From Actinomycetes bacterium (lineage in GTDB: Bacteria; Actinomycetota; Acidimicrobiia; Acidimicrobiales; RAAP-2), in NCBI GenBank assembly GCA_021800645.1, contig JAJYYT010000005.1:1-17768 (forward strand): a DNA stretch of 17,768 nucleotides. Direction: 5' to 3'. The notes below the pieces were generated by a model. That model worked only from the letters and a program-made list of their open reading frames with translations. It did not search any database and was not told the DNA's origin. Positions 1-7,635 of the stretch are shown piece by piece. The translations under genes and the position numbers were made by a program. Every line of letters begins with the position of its first letter. The first letter of the stretch is position 1.

Positions 1-2400
1 GGCGAGTCGGGCTACGTCGCGCTCGTGGACGCCTGCGCCGCCCACGGGCTGGGCATCTGCGTCGACCACGTCCCCAACCACCTGGCGACGTGGGCCGGTG
101 GCGGATGGTGGCGGGAGCTCCTCGTCGGCGGGCGGACCTCGCCGGTCGCCGACGTCTTCGACATCGACTGGGACGCCGGCGGCGGCAAGGTCGTGCTCCC
201 GCTCCTCGACGTCCCGCTCGCGAGCGCCCTCGCGAACGGCACCGTCGAGCTCGCAGCCCGCGACGGGGAGACGGTCGTGCGCGTCGGAAGCCTCGAGCTC
301 CCGCTGGCGCCGGGCACCGAGGGCCACGACGTCGCCGAGACGCTCGACGCCCAGCACTACCGGCTCGCGGACTGGCACGATCCTGCCGGTCGCAACTACC
401 GGAGGTTCTCCGACATCGACGCCTTGGTCGGGGTCCGGCTCGAGGATCCCGAAGTCCTGGCGCGCACCCACGCCCTCGTGATCGAGCTCGCCCGCGCGAG
501 ACGGCTGTCGTCGCTGCGCGTCGACCACGTGGACGGCTTGCGCCGTCCGACCTCGTACCTGAGGTGGCTCGCCCGCGAGACCGGAGTGCCGATCGTCGTC
601 GAGAAGATCCTCAGCAGGGACGAGCGGCTCCGTGCGGACTGGCCGGTCATCGGGACGACGGGCTACGAGACGATCGACGACGTCGGCGGTGTGCTCGTCG
701 ACCCTCACGGGCTCGACCGGCTGGTGGACGCAGGGCGTGCGGAAGGCGACGGGCCCGTCGACCCGCTTACCGTGGACACGCGCAGGCTCGTCGCCGACCT
801 GAGCTTTTCAGTCGAGATCGCCCGCGACGCGTCACGCCTCGGCGTGGACCCGACGGGCTTTCGCGACGTGATCACGCGACTAGGGCGTTATCGGACCTAC
901 CTCGACACCGTCAAGGGCTCGGTCGACCCCGAGGAGGGCACGCGCCGTGCGCTCTGGCACGAGCTCGACGAGTCCGCAGTATGGCGCTCGCTTCGCGTGG
1001 AGCGAGCAGACGGCGCGCGTGAAGGGCAGATCGGCGCGGCGGACCGGGTCGTCGACGGCGCGGCGGACCGGGTCGTCGACGGCGCGGCGGACGAGGTCGT
1101 CGACGGCGCGGCGGACGAGGTCGTCGACGCGCTGCTCGAGCCCGACCACCGGGAGACGGCACTCGGGATCCAGCAGCTCACCGTGGCGCTCATGGCGAAG
1201 GGGGTCGAGGACACCGCGTGGTACCGGCTGGCCGGCCCGCTCGCCTTCTGCGAGGTCGGCGGGGATCCCGCGCGCCGTCGGCACGACGCGCTTGAGCGCT
1301 GGCACGAACGGGCGTCCGCGCGCGTCGCCCGCCGGGTCCACGGGCTCGTGCCAGGGACCACGCACGACACCAAACGTGCACAGGACGTCCGCTGCCGCCT
1401 CTACGCACTGTCGGAGATGGCGACCCCCTTTGAAGAGGGGCTCCGCGCCTTGCGCAGGGCGATCGGACTCGATGAGGACGGCGCCGACCTCGCCTTCGAG
1501 ACGAGGGTGGCCGTCCAGCTCGCGCTCGGTGTGCTCCCGCCTGCAGAGGACGAGTCCTTCCCTGCGTCGTGCGGCGACGCGAAGTGGGCGGGACGCGACG
1601 TCGCCAGCCGGTTGGCGGACGCGCTGGTGAAAGGGGCACGCGAGGCAAAGAAGCGTTCGTCGTGGGCGTCGCCCGACGAGTCGTACGAAGCACGCGTGCG
1701 CGAGCTCGCAATGGCTCTCCTCGCCGACCGCGGCACGCTGCTCCGCCGCTCGTTCGGCACGGTCCTCGATGAAGCGGTGCGGCTCGGCGCGATCAACTCC
1801 CTCTCGGCGGTGGTGCTGCGCCACACGTTTCCGGGGATACCTGACTGCTACCAGGGCGACGAGGCGTGGAACCTCTCGCTCGTCGATCCCGACAACCGCC
1901 GGCCCGTCGACTTCGCCCGGCTGGAGGACTGCCTCGAGCGTCTCGGCACCCCTGACCTCGTCGACGTCGGCGAGCTCAGACGCTCCTGGCGCGACGGCCG
2001 CGTCAAGCTCCACGTCACCGCGAGCTGCTTGCGGGCCAGGCACGGCGTGGGCGCCGACGCGCTGGCCCCTGAGGCAGCCTACGTACGGCTCGCCGCGTCC
2101 GGGCCCGCCTCCGGGTCGGTGCTCGCCTTCGCGCGGCGTGCAGGCTCCCAGTCGGGCCAGGAGAGCTGGGCGGTTGCCGTCGTCACTCGTCTCGGTGGAC
2201 GACTCGAGGCCGTCGGCGACGATCTCCCCGTCGGACCGTCGTACGAGGGGAGCGAGCTCATGCTCCCAGAGGACGCGCCCCTGCGGTTCATCGACGCGAT
2301 CTCGGGCCGCCGGGTGGCCGTGCACGACGGGGGGATCGACCTCGCCCAGGCCCTGGCGTCGCTGCCGGTCGCCCTGCTCGTCGCGGGCCCGGCCTCCTGA
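1..2400 (+). CDS. treY: Maltooligosyl trehalose synthase, 5'-truncated by the window edge
   Basis: This GH13-family enzyme turns the reducing-end glucose bond of maltooligosaccharides from alpha-1,4 to alpha-1,1, making maltooligosyl trehalose; TreZ then releases trehalose in the cytosol. The reading frame is open from base 1, so the start lies upstream; 799 residues are visible. Seen: region I VDHVPNH near residue 20, SLRVDHVDGL with the expected nucleophile Asp175, VVEKIL with the expected acid/base Glu201, GTTGYE, AKGVEDTAWYR, THDTKR with the expected third carboxylate Asp456, and PGIPDCYQGDE. The D-to-E spacing of 26 matches the family. An 8-residue motif repeated four times (fragment residues 345-376) sits in a linker just before the AKGVEDT block. 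With the missing N-terminus the protein would be longer than the usual 700-800 residues. No treZ or treX follows. The family call is very secure. Confidence 0.94.
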   Translation, partial: GESGYVALVDACAAHGLGICVDHVPNHLATWAGGGWWRELLVGGRTSPVADVFDIDWDAGGGKVVLPLLDVPLASALANGTVELAARDGETVVRVGSLELPLAPGTEGHDVAETLDAQHYRLADWHDPAGRNYRRFSDIDALVGVRLEDPEVLARTHALVIELARARRLSSLRVDHVDGLRRPTSYLRWLARETGVPIVVEKILSRDERLRADWPVIGTTGYETIDDVGGVLVDPHGLDRLVDAGRAEGDGPVDPLTVDTRRLVADLSFSVEIARDASRLGVDPTGFRDVITRLGRYRTYLDTVKGSVDPEEGTRRALWHELDESAVWRSLRVERADGAREGQIGAADRVVDGAADRVVDGAADEVVDGAADEVVDALLEPDHRETALGIQQLTVALMAKGVEDTAWYRLAGPLAFCEVGGDPARRRHDALERWHERASARVARRVHGLVPGTTHDTKRAQDVRCRLYALSEMATPFEEGLRALRRAIGLDEDGADLAFETRVAVQLALGVLPPAEDESFPASCGDAKWAGRDVASRLADALVKGAREAKKRSSWASPDESYEARVRELAMALLADRGTLLRRSFGTVLDEAVRLGAINSLSAVVLRHTFPGIPDCYQGDEAWNLSLVDPDNRRPVDFARLEDCLERLGTPDLVDVGELRRSWRDGRVKLHVTASCLRARHGVGADALAPEAAYVRLAASGPASGSVLAFARRAGSQSGQESWAVAVVTRLGGRLEAVGDDLPVGPSYEGSELMLPEDAPLRFIDAISGRRVAVHDGGIDLAQALASLPVALLVAGPAS
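1033..1128 (+). repeat. Four in-frame 24-bp tandem repeats inside treY
   Basis: Four copies of a 24-bp unit encode GAADRVVD, GAADRVVD, GAADEVVD and GAADEVVD. Copies 1 and 2 are identical, and copies 3 and 4 are identical; the pairs differ only in the Arg/Glu codon (CGG or GAG). The unit length is a multiple of 3, so copy-number change would keep the frame. The copies look recent because synonymous positions have not diverged. Confidence 0.95.
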
Positions 2401-2445
2401 GCCGCCGCCGGACGTCCAGCGGTCGGGCCTGCCAGAGTTTGCCCG

Positions 2446-5364
2446 GTGAGCGGTGCCCCGGCGAGCGGTGCCCCGGCGGGCGCGGGAGTGGGAAGCCTCG
2501 GTGAGGCGACGCTCGAGCGCGAGCGGCCGAGCGCGCAAGCGGCCCGGTCGGCGAGCCGGCCTCGCCATTCGTTGGCGCGGCGCCCCCAGCGAGTGGCGGT
2601 CGGAAGCCTTGTCGTGCTCTCGCTGCTCGTGTACGGCCTGCCAGCGCTCTTCGGACACCCGGTGGTCCCCGGCGACGATCTCATTCAGAACCTGCCGCTT
2701 CGCGAGCTCGTCGGAGACGACCTCCGGGCCGGCAGGCTCCCCGTCTTCGACCCGTACATCTGGTCCGGCGCGCCGCTGCTCGCGGGGTGGAACGCCGGTG
2801 CTGCCTATCCGTTGACGTGGCTGTTCGCCGTGATGAGCGGCACCGCGGCGTGGACGCTGAACCTCGTCGCCGCTGCAGCGTGCGCGTCCGTCGGCTGTTA
2901 CGCCTTCCTGCGGGCCTCGGGTCTCGCGGTGGTCCCGAGCTGGGCCGGCGCGATGACCTTCGCCTTTGGCGGCGGCATGGTCGCCCAGGTGTCCCACGTC
3001 GGCTTCATCATCGGCATGAGCTGGGTGCCCCTCGCGCTGCTCGCGCTCCTGCGCCTCACGGCGCCCGCCGCATCCACGACGTCGAGCTCGAGGCTGCGTT
3101 GGGCCGCCCTCCTCGCAGTGACGGTCGGCATGGTGCTCCTCTCTGGAGAGCCGCGTGCGGTGACCGACGGCGCGGTGGTGCTCGCCATCTACGCAGCGTG
3201 GCGCATCCTCGCTGCCCTGAGGGCATCTTGGAGGGCTGGTGCCGTCGCCGCAGGGACGGTGCTCCTCGGCGCCGGAGCCGGGATCGGTCTGGGCGCGGTC
3301 CAGATCCTCCCGGGCCTCGCCGCGGTCGCGACCTCCCAGCGCGCCCACCCGGGCGCCTTCCTCTTCGGAGCAGGCTCCCTGCCGGCCCACTGGCTCACGC
3401 TCCTCGGGGTACCCGACCTCCTTGGCGGCTCGGGGTCCTTCGGCCAACCCGTCTTCTTCGCGAGGTACAACCTGACCGAGGTCACCGGGTACGTGGGTCT
3501 CCTGCCTCTCGTCGCGGCCGTCGCGCTCTTCGCTCGCCTGCGCCGGCACCGGCCCCTCCCACAGTGGCTGGTCTGGGAAGTCGTCGCCCTCGCGGGCATC
3601 CTGCTCGCGCTCGGTGACAACACCTTGCTGTGGCACCTCCTCATCCACATCCCTCTGCTCGGCGCCCAGCGTCTCCAGAGCCGGGCGATCCTCATCACGG
3701 ATCTGGCTCTCGCCGTCCTGCTCGCGTGCTGGCTCGACGGCTGGGTCCCCGGCGCGTCCCCTTCGGCGACGACGAGTGGTGCCGGCGGTGCGAGTGAGCG
3801 GGCGCTCGGCGCTCTGCCGCTCGCTGGAGTCATCGGCATCGTCGTGGTGGCGTTCACCGACGGGAGCGGGCTCCTGCGCTGGATGGGTGTGCAGACACAG
3901 GCCGCGAGCCATGCGGCGTCACTCCGGCCATGGCTCGTCCCCGCGCTGGCACTGGCCGGGGCGGCCCTCGCGCTCGTGATCACGGGGCCGCGCCTGTCAC
4001 CGACCCTTCGCAGCACGCTTGCGACGTCGTTCGTCGTGGTGGACCTGCTCGTCTTCAGCCTGACGGCCGTGGTCGCCGTCGGCCGCGCCAGTGCTTCGAG
4101 CACTGCTCCGGCACCTTCTCGCCCCGTTCCCTCTTCGCCGGCGGTGGCCGCGGCCCGGTCGCGCTCGCGCTCGGGGGCACAGCGGACGATCGGGATCGCG
4201 ACAATGCACCTGTCGGGGCGCTTCGCCGTCTACGACCCCGGCCGGCTGTACCCCTCCCAACTGAGGGCCCTCGGAGTTCCGGACGCCAACGCCCTCGCCG
4301 GCACCTGGTCCGTGGAAGGCTACGGCTCCATCGTCGACGGCCACTATGCGACGCTCACGGGGGTGCACGGCGTCTCGGGGAGAGGACAGGACGTGTTCTC
4401 TCCGCGCGCCGCGGCGGACGGCGTGCTCGACTCGCTCTCGACGCAGGCGGTCCTCGCTCCAGCCCAGTACTTCCGAGTGCCTGTCAAACCGGGAGCGAGT
4501 GCCAAAGCGGGAGCAGGCGGGCGAAGCGGGGAACGCGGCCTCTCGCCAGGGCGCACGACGACGTGGTTCCTCGGCGGCCCACTGGCGGTTCGGTCCGCCC
4601 ACCTGGACATTCGGGTGTCGCCTTCTCCAGGCCGCGGAGCCCGCACCTTGGTGGTGCGCGTCGGCGTGCTCACCCAAGATGGCGCCATCCGCTGGGCGCG
4701 CGTCGAGACGTACGAGACCTCGGCAACCGACATCTCGGCGACCGCCGCTCGCGTGCACGCCGTCTGGGTCTCTCCGACCGACGCGGTGGCTCTCCTCGTC
4801 GACTCGACGCTACCCGCGAGCGCAGAGCCGCCGATCCTCGTCGACCGTACCGGCAGATCCTACGAGCTCGACGGAACACTGCAGCAGGCGATGTCCGCGC
4901 CCCACTGGGAGTACCGGGGCCAGGACGGGCCCTTCGCCGTCTTCTTCGACCAGCGCGCGAAGCCGGCACTGACGCTACGCGCACCACGCGGGGGAAGCCT
5001 GCGCGGCGCCTCGGTTCGCCGCTTGACCGGCCCAGAGCTCGAGCCGAGTGCCGCGATCGTCTCGTCGCCGAAAGGGGTGGACGTGGTGCGCGCCGACGCG
5101 GCCGTGCCTGGCTGGAGCGCGTCGTGGACCCCAACGCCATCCCGAGGCGCTCCACCGCCGGCTCCCAAAGCCCTGACGGTGCGCCGGCTCGGTGTCGTCC
5201 AGGTCGTCCGAGTCCCCGCAGGGCGTGGCGTGCTCACGTGGCGCTACCGGGCGCCCGGGCTGCTCGCCGGAGAGCTCGCGTCCGCAGCGTCGGTCGCGTT
5301 GGTGCTCGTACTGTTCGTGGTCGCCGCCCGGCGCGGCCGAGTCAGCCGGACGCGATCGGCCTAG
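2446..5364 (+). CDS. Large polytopic membrane protein, YfhO / GT-C glycosyltransferase-like
   Basis: The protein has 972 residues. A Pro/Ala/Arg-rich cytosolic start (about 1-48) is followed by a first membrane helix at about 50-70. An extracytoplasmic loop then carries VPGDDLIQNLPLRE (Asp77, Asp78) and GRLPVFDPYIWSGAPLLA, an arrangement typical of YfhO-type and other GT-C-like proteins. Many more helices follow to about residue 545. A large soluble region of some 390 residues comes next, containing GRFAVYDPGRLYPSQ and YGSIVDGHYATL, and a last helix lies at about 935-960 before a basic tail. Known relatives are thought to move sugars from lipid carriers onto envelope polymers or lipids outside the membrane; a role here is inference. 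It starts 45 bp after treY. No good ribosome site precedes the GTG at 2446, so the start is uncertain; GTG 2488 or GTG 2593 are alternatives. Confidence 0.7.
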   Translation: MSGAPASGAPAGAGVGSLGEATLERERPSAQAARSASRPRHSLARRPQRVAVGSLVVLSLLVYGLPALFGHPVVPGDDLIQNLPLRELVGDDLRAGRLPVFDPYIWSGAPLLAGWNAGAAYPLTWLFAVMSGTAAWTLNLVAAAACASVGCYAFLRASGLAVVPSWAGAMTFAFGGGMVAQVSHVGFIIGMSWVPLALLALLRLTAPAASTTSSSRLRWAALLAVTVGMVLLSGEPRAVTDGAVVLAIYAAWRILAALRASWRAGAVAAGTVLLGAGAGIGLGAVQILPGLAAVATSQRAHPGAFLFGAGSLPAHWLTLLGVPDLLGGSGSFGQPVFFARYNLTEVTGYVGLLPLVAAVALFARLRRHRPLPQWLVWEVVALAGILLALGDNTLLWHLLIHIPLLGAQRLQSRAILITDLALAVLLACWLDGWVPGASPSATTSGAGGASERALGALPLAGVIGIVVVAFTDGSGLLRWMGVQTQAASHAASLRPWLVPALALAGAALALVITGPRLSPTLRSTLATSFVVVDLLVFSLTAVVAVGRASASSTAPAPSRPVPSSPAVAAARSRSRSGAQRTIGIATMHLSGRFAVYDPGRLYPSQLRALGVPDANALAGTWSVEGYGSIVDGHYATLTGVHGVSGRGQDVFSPRAAADGVLDSLSTQAVLAPAQYFRVPVKPGASAKAGAGGRSGERGLSPGRTTTWFLGGPLAVRSAHLDIRVSPSPGRGARTLVVRVGVLTQDGAIRWARVETYETSATDISATAARVHAVWVSPTDAVALLVDSTLPASAEPPILVDRTGRSYELDGTLQQAMSAPHWEYRGQDGPFAVFFDQRAKPALTLRAPRGGSLRGASVRRLTGPELEPSAAIVSSPKGVDVVRADAAVPGWSASWTPTPSRGAPPPAPKALTVRRLGVVQVVRVPAGRGVLTWRYRAPGLLAGELASAASVALVLVLFVVAARRGRVSRTRSA
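2448..2477 (+). repeat. Two 15-bp tandem repeats at the start of the membrane protein gene
   Basis: GAGCGGTGCCCCGGC occurs twice back to back, encoding an SGAPASGAPA-like start. The repeat overlaps the proposed start codon, so it adds to the doubt about where translation begins. Confidence 0.85.
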
Positions 5365-5414
5365 CGCCGGCCCAGCGCCAGCCCAGCGCAGGCCCACCGC
5401 CCGGCACAGCGCCC

Positions 5415-5458
5415 GGCACCCCGATCGGCCTGGCACCCCGATCGGCCTGGCACCCCGA
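5415..5458 (+). repeat. 17-bp intergenic tandem repeat, about 2.6 copies
   Basis: GGCACCCCGATCGGCCT occurs at 5415-5431 and 5432-5448, then 10 bases of a third copy follow. The stretch just before it (about 5365-5412) is a looser run of related GCCCAGCGC/GCCCGGCAC words. The array fills most of the 118-bp gap between the membrane protein gene and dinB, just upstream of the dinB promoter-like site. Confidence 0.9.
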
Positions 5459-5470
5459 AGGGGAGCTTCG
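5456..5470 (+). other. Small hairpin with a Shine-Dalgarno-like loop
   Basis: CGAAG and CTTCG form a 5-bp stem around the loop GGGAG. It lies immediately upstream of the proposed dinB -10 box. If dinB is read from a leaderless transcript, this element would not be in the mRNA. Confidence 0.35.
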
Positions 5471-5482
5471 TACAGTGAGGCC
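5471..5482 (+). promoter_or_regulatory. -10-like box with leaderless layout before dinB
   Basis: TACAGT (5471-5476) fits the actinobacterial TANNNT -10 pattern and is followed by only 6 bases before the GTG start at 5483. This is the usual layout of leaderless transcripts in high-GC Gram-positives. No well-placed ribosome site competes: the nearest purine run, AAGGGGAG, lies 17 bases from the start. A -35 is weak (TGGCAC at 5448-5453, 17-bp spacer). Confidence 0.45.
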
Positions 5483-5962
5483 GTGGCCAAGGACACGGAC
5501 TTCGCCTTCCCGCGCGACGACGTCGACGAGCGCGAGCTCTACCTCATCTGGCTCGACTTCCTGCGTGGCGCCGTGCTGCGAAATGTCTCCGGTCTCACCG
5601 AAGAGGAGGCGCATCGACGTCCGAGCGGGAAGCTCCTGCCCCTGGCCGGCATCCTCAACCATCTCATCGGCGTCGAGCGCCGCTGGATCGACGGGGGCAT
5701 GCTCGGCGGGCCGATCGTGCAAGACGAAGAAGAGTTCTTCCCGGGTCCCGAGCTGACTGTCGCGGACGTGACGCGTGCCTACCACGCTCGTGCCCAGCGC
5801 ACCAACGAGGTTGTCCGTGGAATGCCCCTCGACACGCCCAACGGGCGCCGCGAGGGGACGACGCTGCGTTGGACCCTCCTGCACCTCATCAACGAGACCG
5901 CCCGCCACGCGGGGCATGCCGACGCAGTGCGCGAGCTGATCGACGGCTCGACGGGCGAGTGA
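5483..5962 (+). CDS. DinB-superfamily / DUF664 protein
   Basis: This is a 159-residue four-helix-bundle protein of the DinB superfamily, DUF664 branch. Family members bind a metal through three histidines, and several in actinobacteria are thought to act as mycothiol-dependent transferases or isomerases; the substrate here is unknown. Seen: AGILNHLIGVERRW with His60, and HLINETARHAGHADAVRE with His142 and His145, which matches the family C-terminal pattern ending in a short acidic IDG motif. The GTG start at 5483 is chosen because homologous sequence begins about there and a -10-like box sits 6 bases before it; the open frame further upstream overlaps the previous gene and lacks family similarity. 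Its stop overlaps the start of the next gene by 4 bp (GTGA), so the two are probably co-expressed. Confidence 0.86.
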   Translation: MAKDTDFAFPRDDVDERELYLIWLDFLRGAVLRNVSGLTEEEAHRRPSGKLLPLAGILNHLIGVERRWIDGGMLGGPIVQDEEEFFPGPELTVADVTRAYHARAQRTNEVVRGMPLDTPNGRREGTTLRWTLLHLINETARHAGHADAVRELIDGSTGE

Positions 5963-6804
5963 GCGACCTCGTGCGTCACGGGCTCTTCTTCCCTCCGTTC
6001 GGAGAGCTCTCCGATCCCGCCACCGTGCTCCGGATCGGTGAAGCGGCCGAGGGACGAGGATGGGACGGCGTGTTCCTCTGGGACCACATGATCCGGCCGC
6101 CGGGGGACCCCCAGGAGATCGCGGACCCCTGGATCCTGCTCGCGGCGGTCGCCGCATCCACGACCACGATCCGGCTCGGCACGATGGTCACCCCGCTGGC
6201 GCGCCGGCGCCCGCAGAAATTGGCGCGGGAGACGGTCACCTTGGACCGCCTGTCCCGAGGACGTCTGGTGCTCGGCATCGGACTCGGTACCGACAGCGGT
6301 GGCGAGTTCGGGCGCTTCGCCGAGTGCACGGAGGAGCCGGCGCGCGCTGCGATGCTCGACGAGGCCCTCGAGCTGCTCTTCGCCCTGTGGTCGGGCGAGG
6401 AGGTCCACCACGAGGGCCCCCACTTCCGCGCCGAAGGGGTCCGGTTCCTCCCGACGCCCTTCCAGCGTCCTCGCATCCCGGTGTGGGGTGCGGCGGTCGG
6501 CGACCGACCGCGTCCGGGTCCCCTGCACAGGGCGGCGCGGCTCGACGGGATCTTCCCCGTGCACGCGACGATCGAAGAGTTCCGGGCCATCGTCGAGGAG
6601 GTGCGCTCGCTTCGGGGCTCGCTCGATGGTTTCGACGTTGCGGCGGAAGTGGAGCCGGACGCGGAAGGCGCTTCGCTAGACGAGTACGAAGAAGCGGGCG
6701 CCACTTGGATCATGCACTCCTTTCCCGTCGACGCGACGGCCGAAGACGTCGCCAACATCGCCGAACGCGGTCCGCTGGCATCCGACGGCGTCCCTCGAAG
6801 TTGA
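5959..6804 (+). CDS. Luciferase-like (LLM class) flavin- or F420-dependent oxidoreductase
   Basis: The 281-residue product has the TIM-barrel luciferase-like monooxygenase fold. Seen: LVRHGLFFPPFGELSDP on the first strand, WDGVFLWDHM, IRLGTMVTPLARRRPQKLA, and LSRGRLVLGIGLGTD, all typical of the actinobacterial members that use F420 or FMN to oxidise or reduce small organic substrates in the cytosol. The substrate cannot be read from the sequence, and FMN versus F420 is not certain. The GTG at 5959 is chosen because it overlaps the dinB stop in a GTGA junction and puts the first beta strand at the N-terminus; a longer open frame upstream lies inside dinB. Pairing with a DUF664 protein suggests a shared thiol/F420 redox task, which is inference. 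Confidence 0.88.
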   Translation: MSDLVRHGLFFPPFGELSDPATVLRIGEAAEGRGWDGVFLWDHMIRPPGDPQEIADPWILLAAVAASTTTIRLGTMVTPLARRRPQKLARETVTLDRLSRGRLVLGIGLGTDSGGEFGRFAECTEEPARAAMLDEALELLFALWSGEEVHHEGPHFRAEGVRFLPTPFQRPRIPVWGAAVGDRPRPGPLHRAARLDGIFPVHATIEEFRAIVEEVRSLRGSLDGFDVAAEVEPDAEGASLDEYEEAGATWIMHSFPVDATAEDVANIAERGPLASDGVPRS

Positions 6805-6881
6805 CGCCGTGCGACGGGCACGAGCCCGCCGCCGGCCGCGCGCCCGACGCGCACAGCGTCTCGAACGGCAACACGCCATCC

Positions 6882-6903
6882 GGCCTCGGGACGCTCCGAG
6901 GCC
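6882..6903 (+). terminator. Perfect 8-bp hairpin downstream of the oxidoreductase
   Basis: GGCCTCGG and CCGAGGCC pair perfectly around the 6-base loop GACGCT. No T-run follows, so it may be a GC-rich terminator for the dinB-LLM unit, or an operator just upstream of the phoU -10-like box. A weaker hairpin, CGGGC-ACGA-GCCCG, lies at 6815-6828. The rest of the 124-bp gap shows nothing else. Confidence 0.4.
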
Positions 6904-6913
6904 ACCCCCTCGC

Positions 6914-6919
6914 TAAGGT
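6914..6919 (+). promoter_or_regulatory. -10-like box before phoU
   Basis: TAAGGT fits TANNNT and ends 9 bases before the phoU ATG, so transcription would begin at or just before the start codon. The same bases (AAGG) could instead serve as a ribosome site at about 10 bases spacing; the sequence does not separate these readings. Confidence 0.3.
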
Positions 6920-6928
6920 CGGATCGAG

Positions 6929-7540
6929 ATGAGCTCTGACGCCGAGCAGCAGGTCCTGCACCTCTTCGCAAGGGTCACCGAGGCGCTCGCACGTGCCACG
7001 TGGGCATTGCTCTCCGCAGACGTCGAGCTCGGACAGTCCGTGGTCCAAGACGACCGGCAGATCGACGGGCAGGTGGGGTCCATCGAAGAATCGGTCTGGC
7101 GAGACCTGGACGAGCGCATCGGCGCCTCTGCGGAGATCCGCCGTCTGGTGCGGCTGCTCTTCGCCCTGTCGGAGCTCGAGAGGAGCGCCGACTTGGCAGA
7201 GCACATCGCGCAGCGCGCGGTGCTCGGGCTCGGCGGCGAGATGACCCCGGTCAGCCGGGGCATCGTCCAACGGATGTCCGAGGTGGCCATCGACATGTGG
7301 CGCGAGGCTGCCGATGTCTACGCGAACGGCGGTTCGGGGACGCTCGACCTCGGCGAGACAGACGAGGAGCTGGACATCCTGCACGACCGGCTGACCGCCG
7401 AAGTCGCGACCGGGTCGATGCAGCCTCCGGTCGCCGCCCAGGTCACTCTTCTCGCGCGTTTCTACGAGCGGTTGGGAGACCACGCGGTCAACCTGAGCCG
7501 CAGGCTCGGGGCGCACGACGGGCCTCCCGGCGCCGGGTAG
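6929..7540 (+). CDS. phoU: PhoU-like phosphate signalling protein
   Basis: The 203-residue, all-helical product carries two PhoU-type helical repeats. The first includes LSELERSADLAEHIAQRA and the second FYERLGDHAVNLSRRL, each with the acidic E-R-x-(G/A)-D core that binds metal clusters in the family. PhoU proteins restrain the PstSCAB transporter and the PhoR sensor kinase when phosphate is plentiful. Length is slightly below the usual 215-240 residues. No pst or phoR/phoP gene is next to it, so it is either a detached PhoU or a paralogue with another partner. The ATG at 6929 is chosen from the -10-like or ribosome-like TAAGGT just before it. A 12-bp palindrome, CCCGGCGCCGGG (7526-7537), abuts the stop codon. 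Confidence 0.85.
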   Translation: MSSDAEQQVLHLFARVTEALARATWALLSADVELGQSVVQDDRQIDGQVGSIEESVWRDLDERIGASAEIRRLVRLLFALSELERSADLAEHIAQRAVLGLGGEMTPVSRGIVQRMSEVAIDMWREAADVYANGGSGTLDLGETDEELDILHDRLTAEVATGSMQPPVAAQVTLLARFYERLGDHAVNLSRRLGAHDGPPGAG

Positions 7541-7548
7541 CTCGGTCC

Positions 7549-7574
7549 GCTCCCTGCCTTTTGGGGGCTTTACT
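7549..7574 (+). terminator. Weak terminator-like hairpin after phoU
   Basis: GCTCCC (7549-7554) and GGGGGC (7563-7568) pair with one G-U around TGCCTTTT, followed by TTTACT. The tail overlaps the -35-like element of the next promoter candidate. Confidence 0.3.
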
Positions 7575-7597
7575 TCTGTCCAGCCTTCTCGTAAGAT
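7569..7597 (+). promoter_or_regulatory. Sigma70-like promoter candidate
   Basis: TTTACT (4 of 6 to TTGACA) and TAAGAT (4 of 6 to TATAAT) are separated by exactly 17 bp. The site lies in a short AT-richer patch after phoU and reads rightward toward the 18-bp repeats and the ABC exporter. Transcription would begin near 7604. Confidence 0.45.
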
Positions 7598-7635
7598 CTT
7601 CGGCTCAGCCGCGAGCAGAGAGCGAGGTGACCACG

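Noticed and set aside
880..3912. 1010-codon open frame on the minus strand across treY and the membrane protein gene
   Set aside because: It is antisense to two well-supported genes. Its translation is low-complexity Arg/Glu/Gly text with no domain, as expected from GC-rich DNA.
2446..5364. treZ or treX partner of treY
   Set aside because: The product is a polytopic membrane protein with no GH13 motifs, so the trehalose partners must lie upstream or elsewhere.
7530..7620. tRNA gene suggested by TAGCTCGGTCC near 7538
   Set aside because: No acceptor stem, anticodon arm or T-loop could be built around it, and the D-arm-like words overlap the phoU stop.
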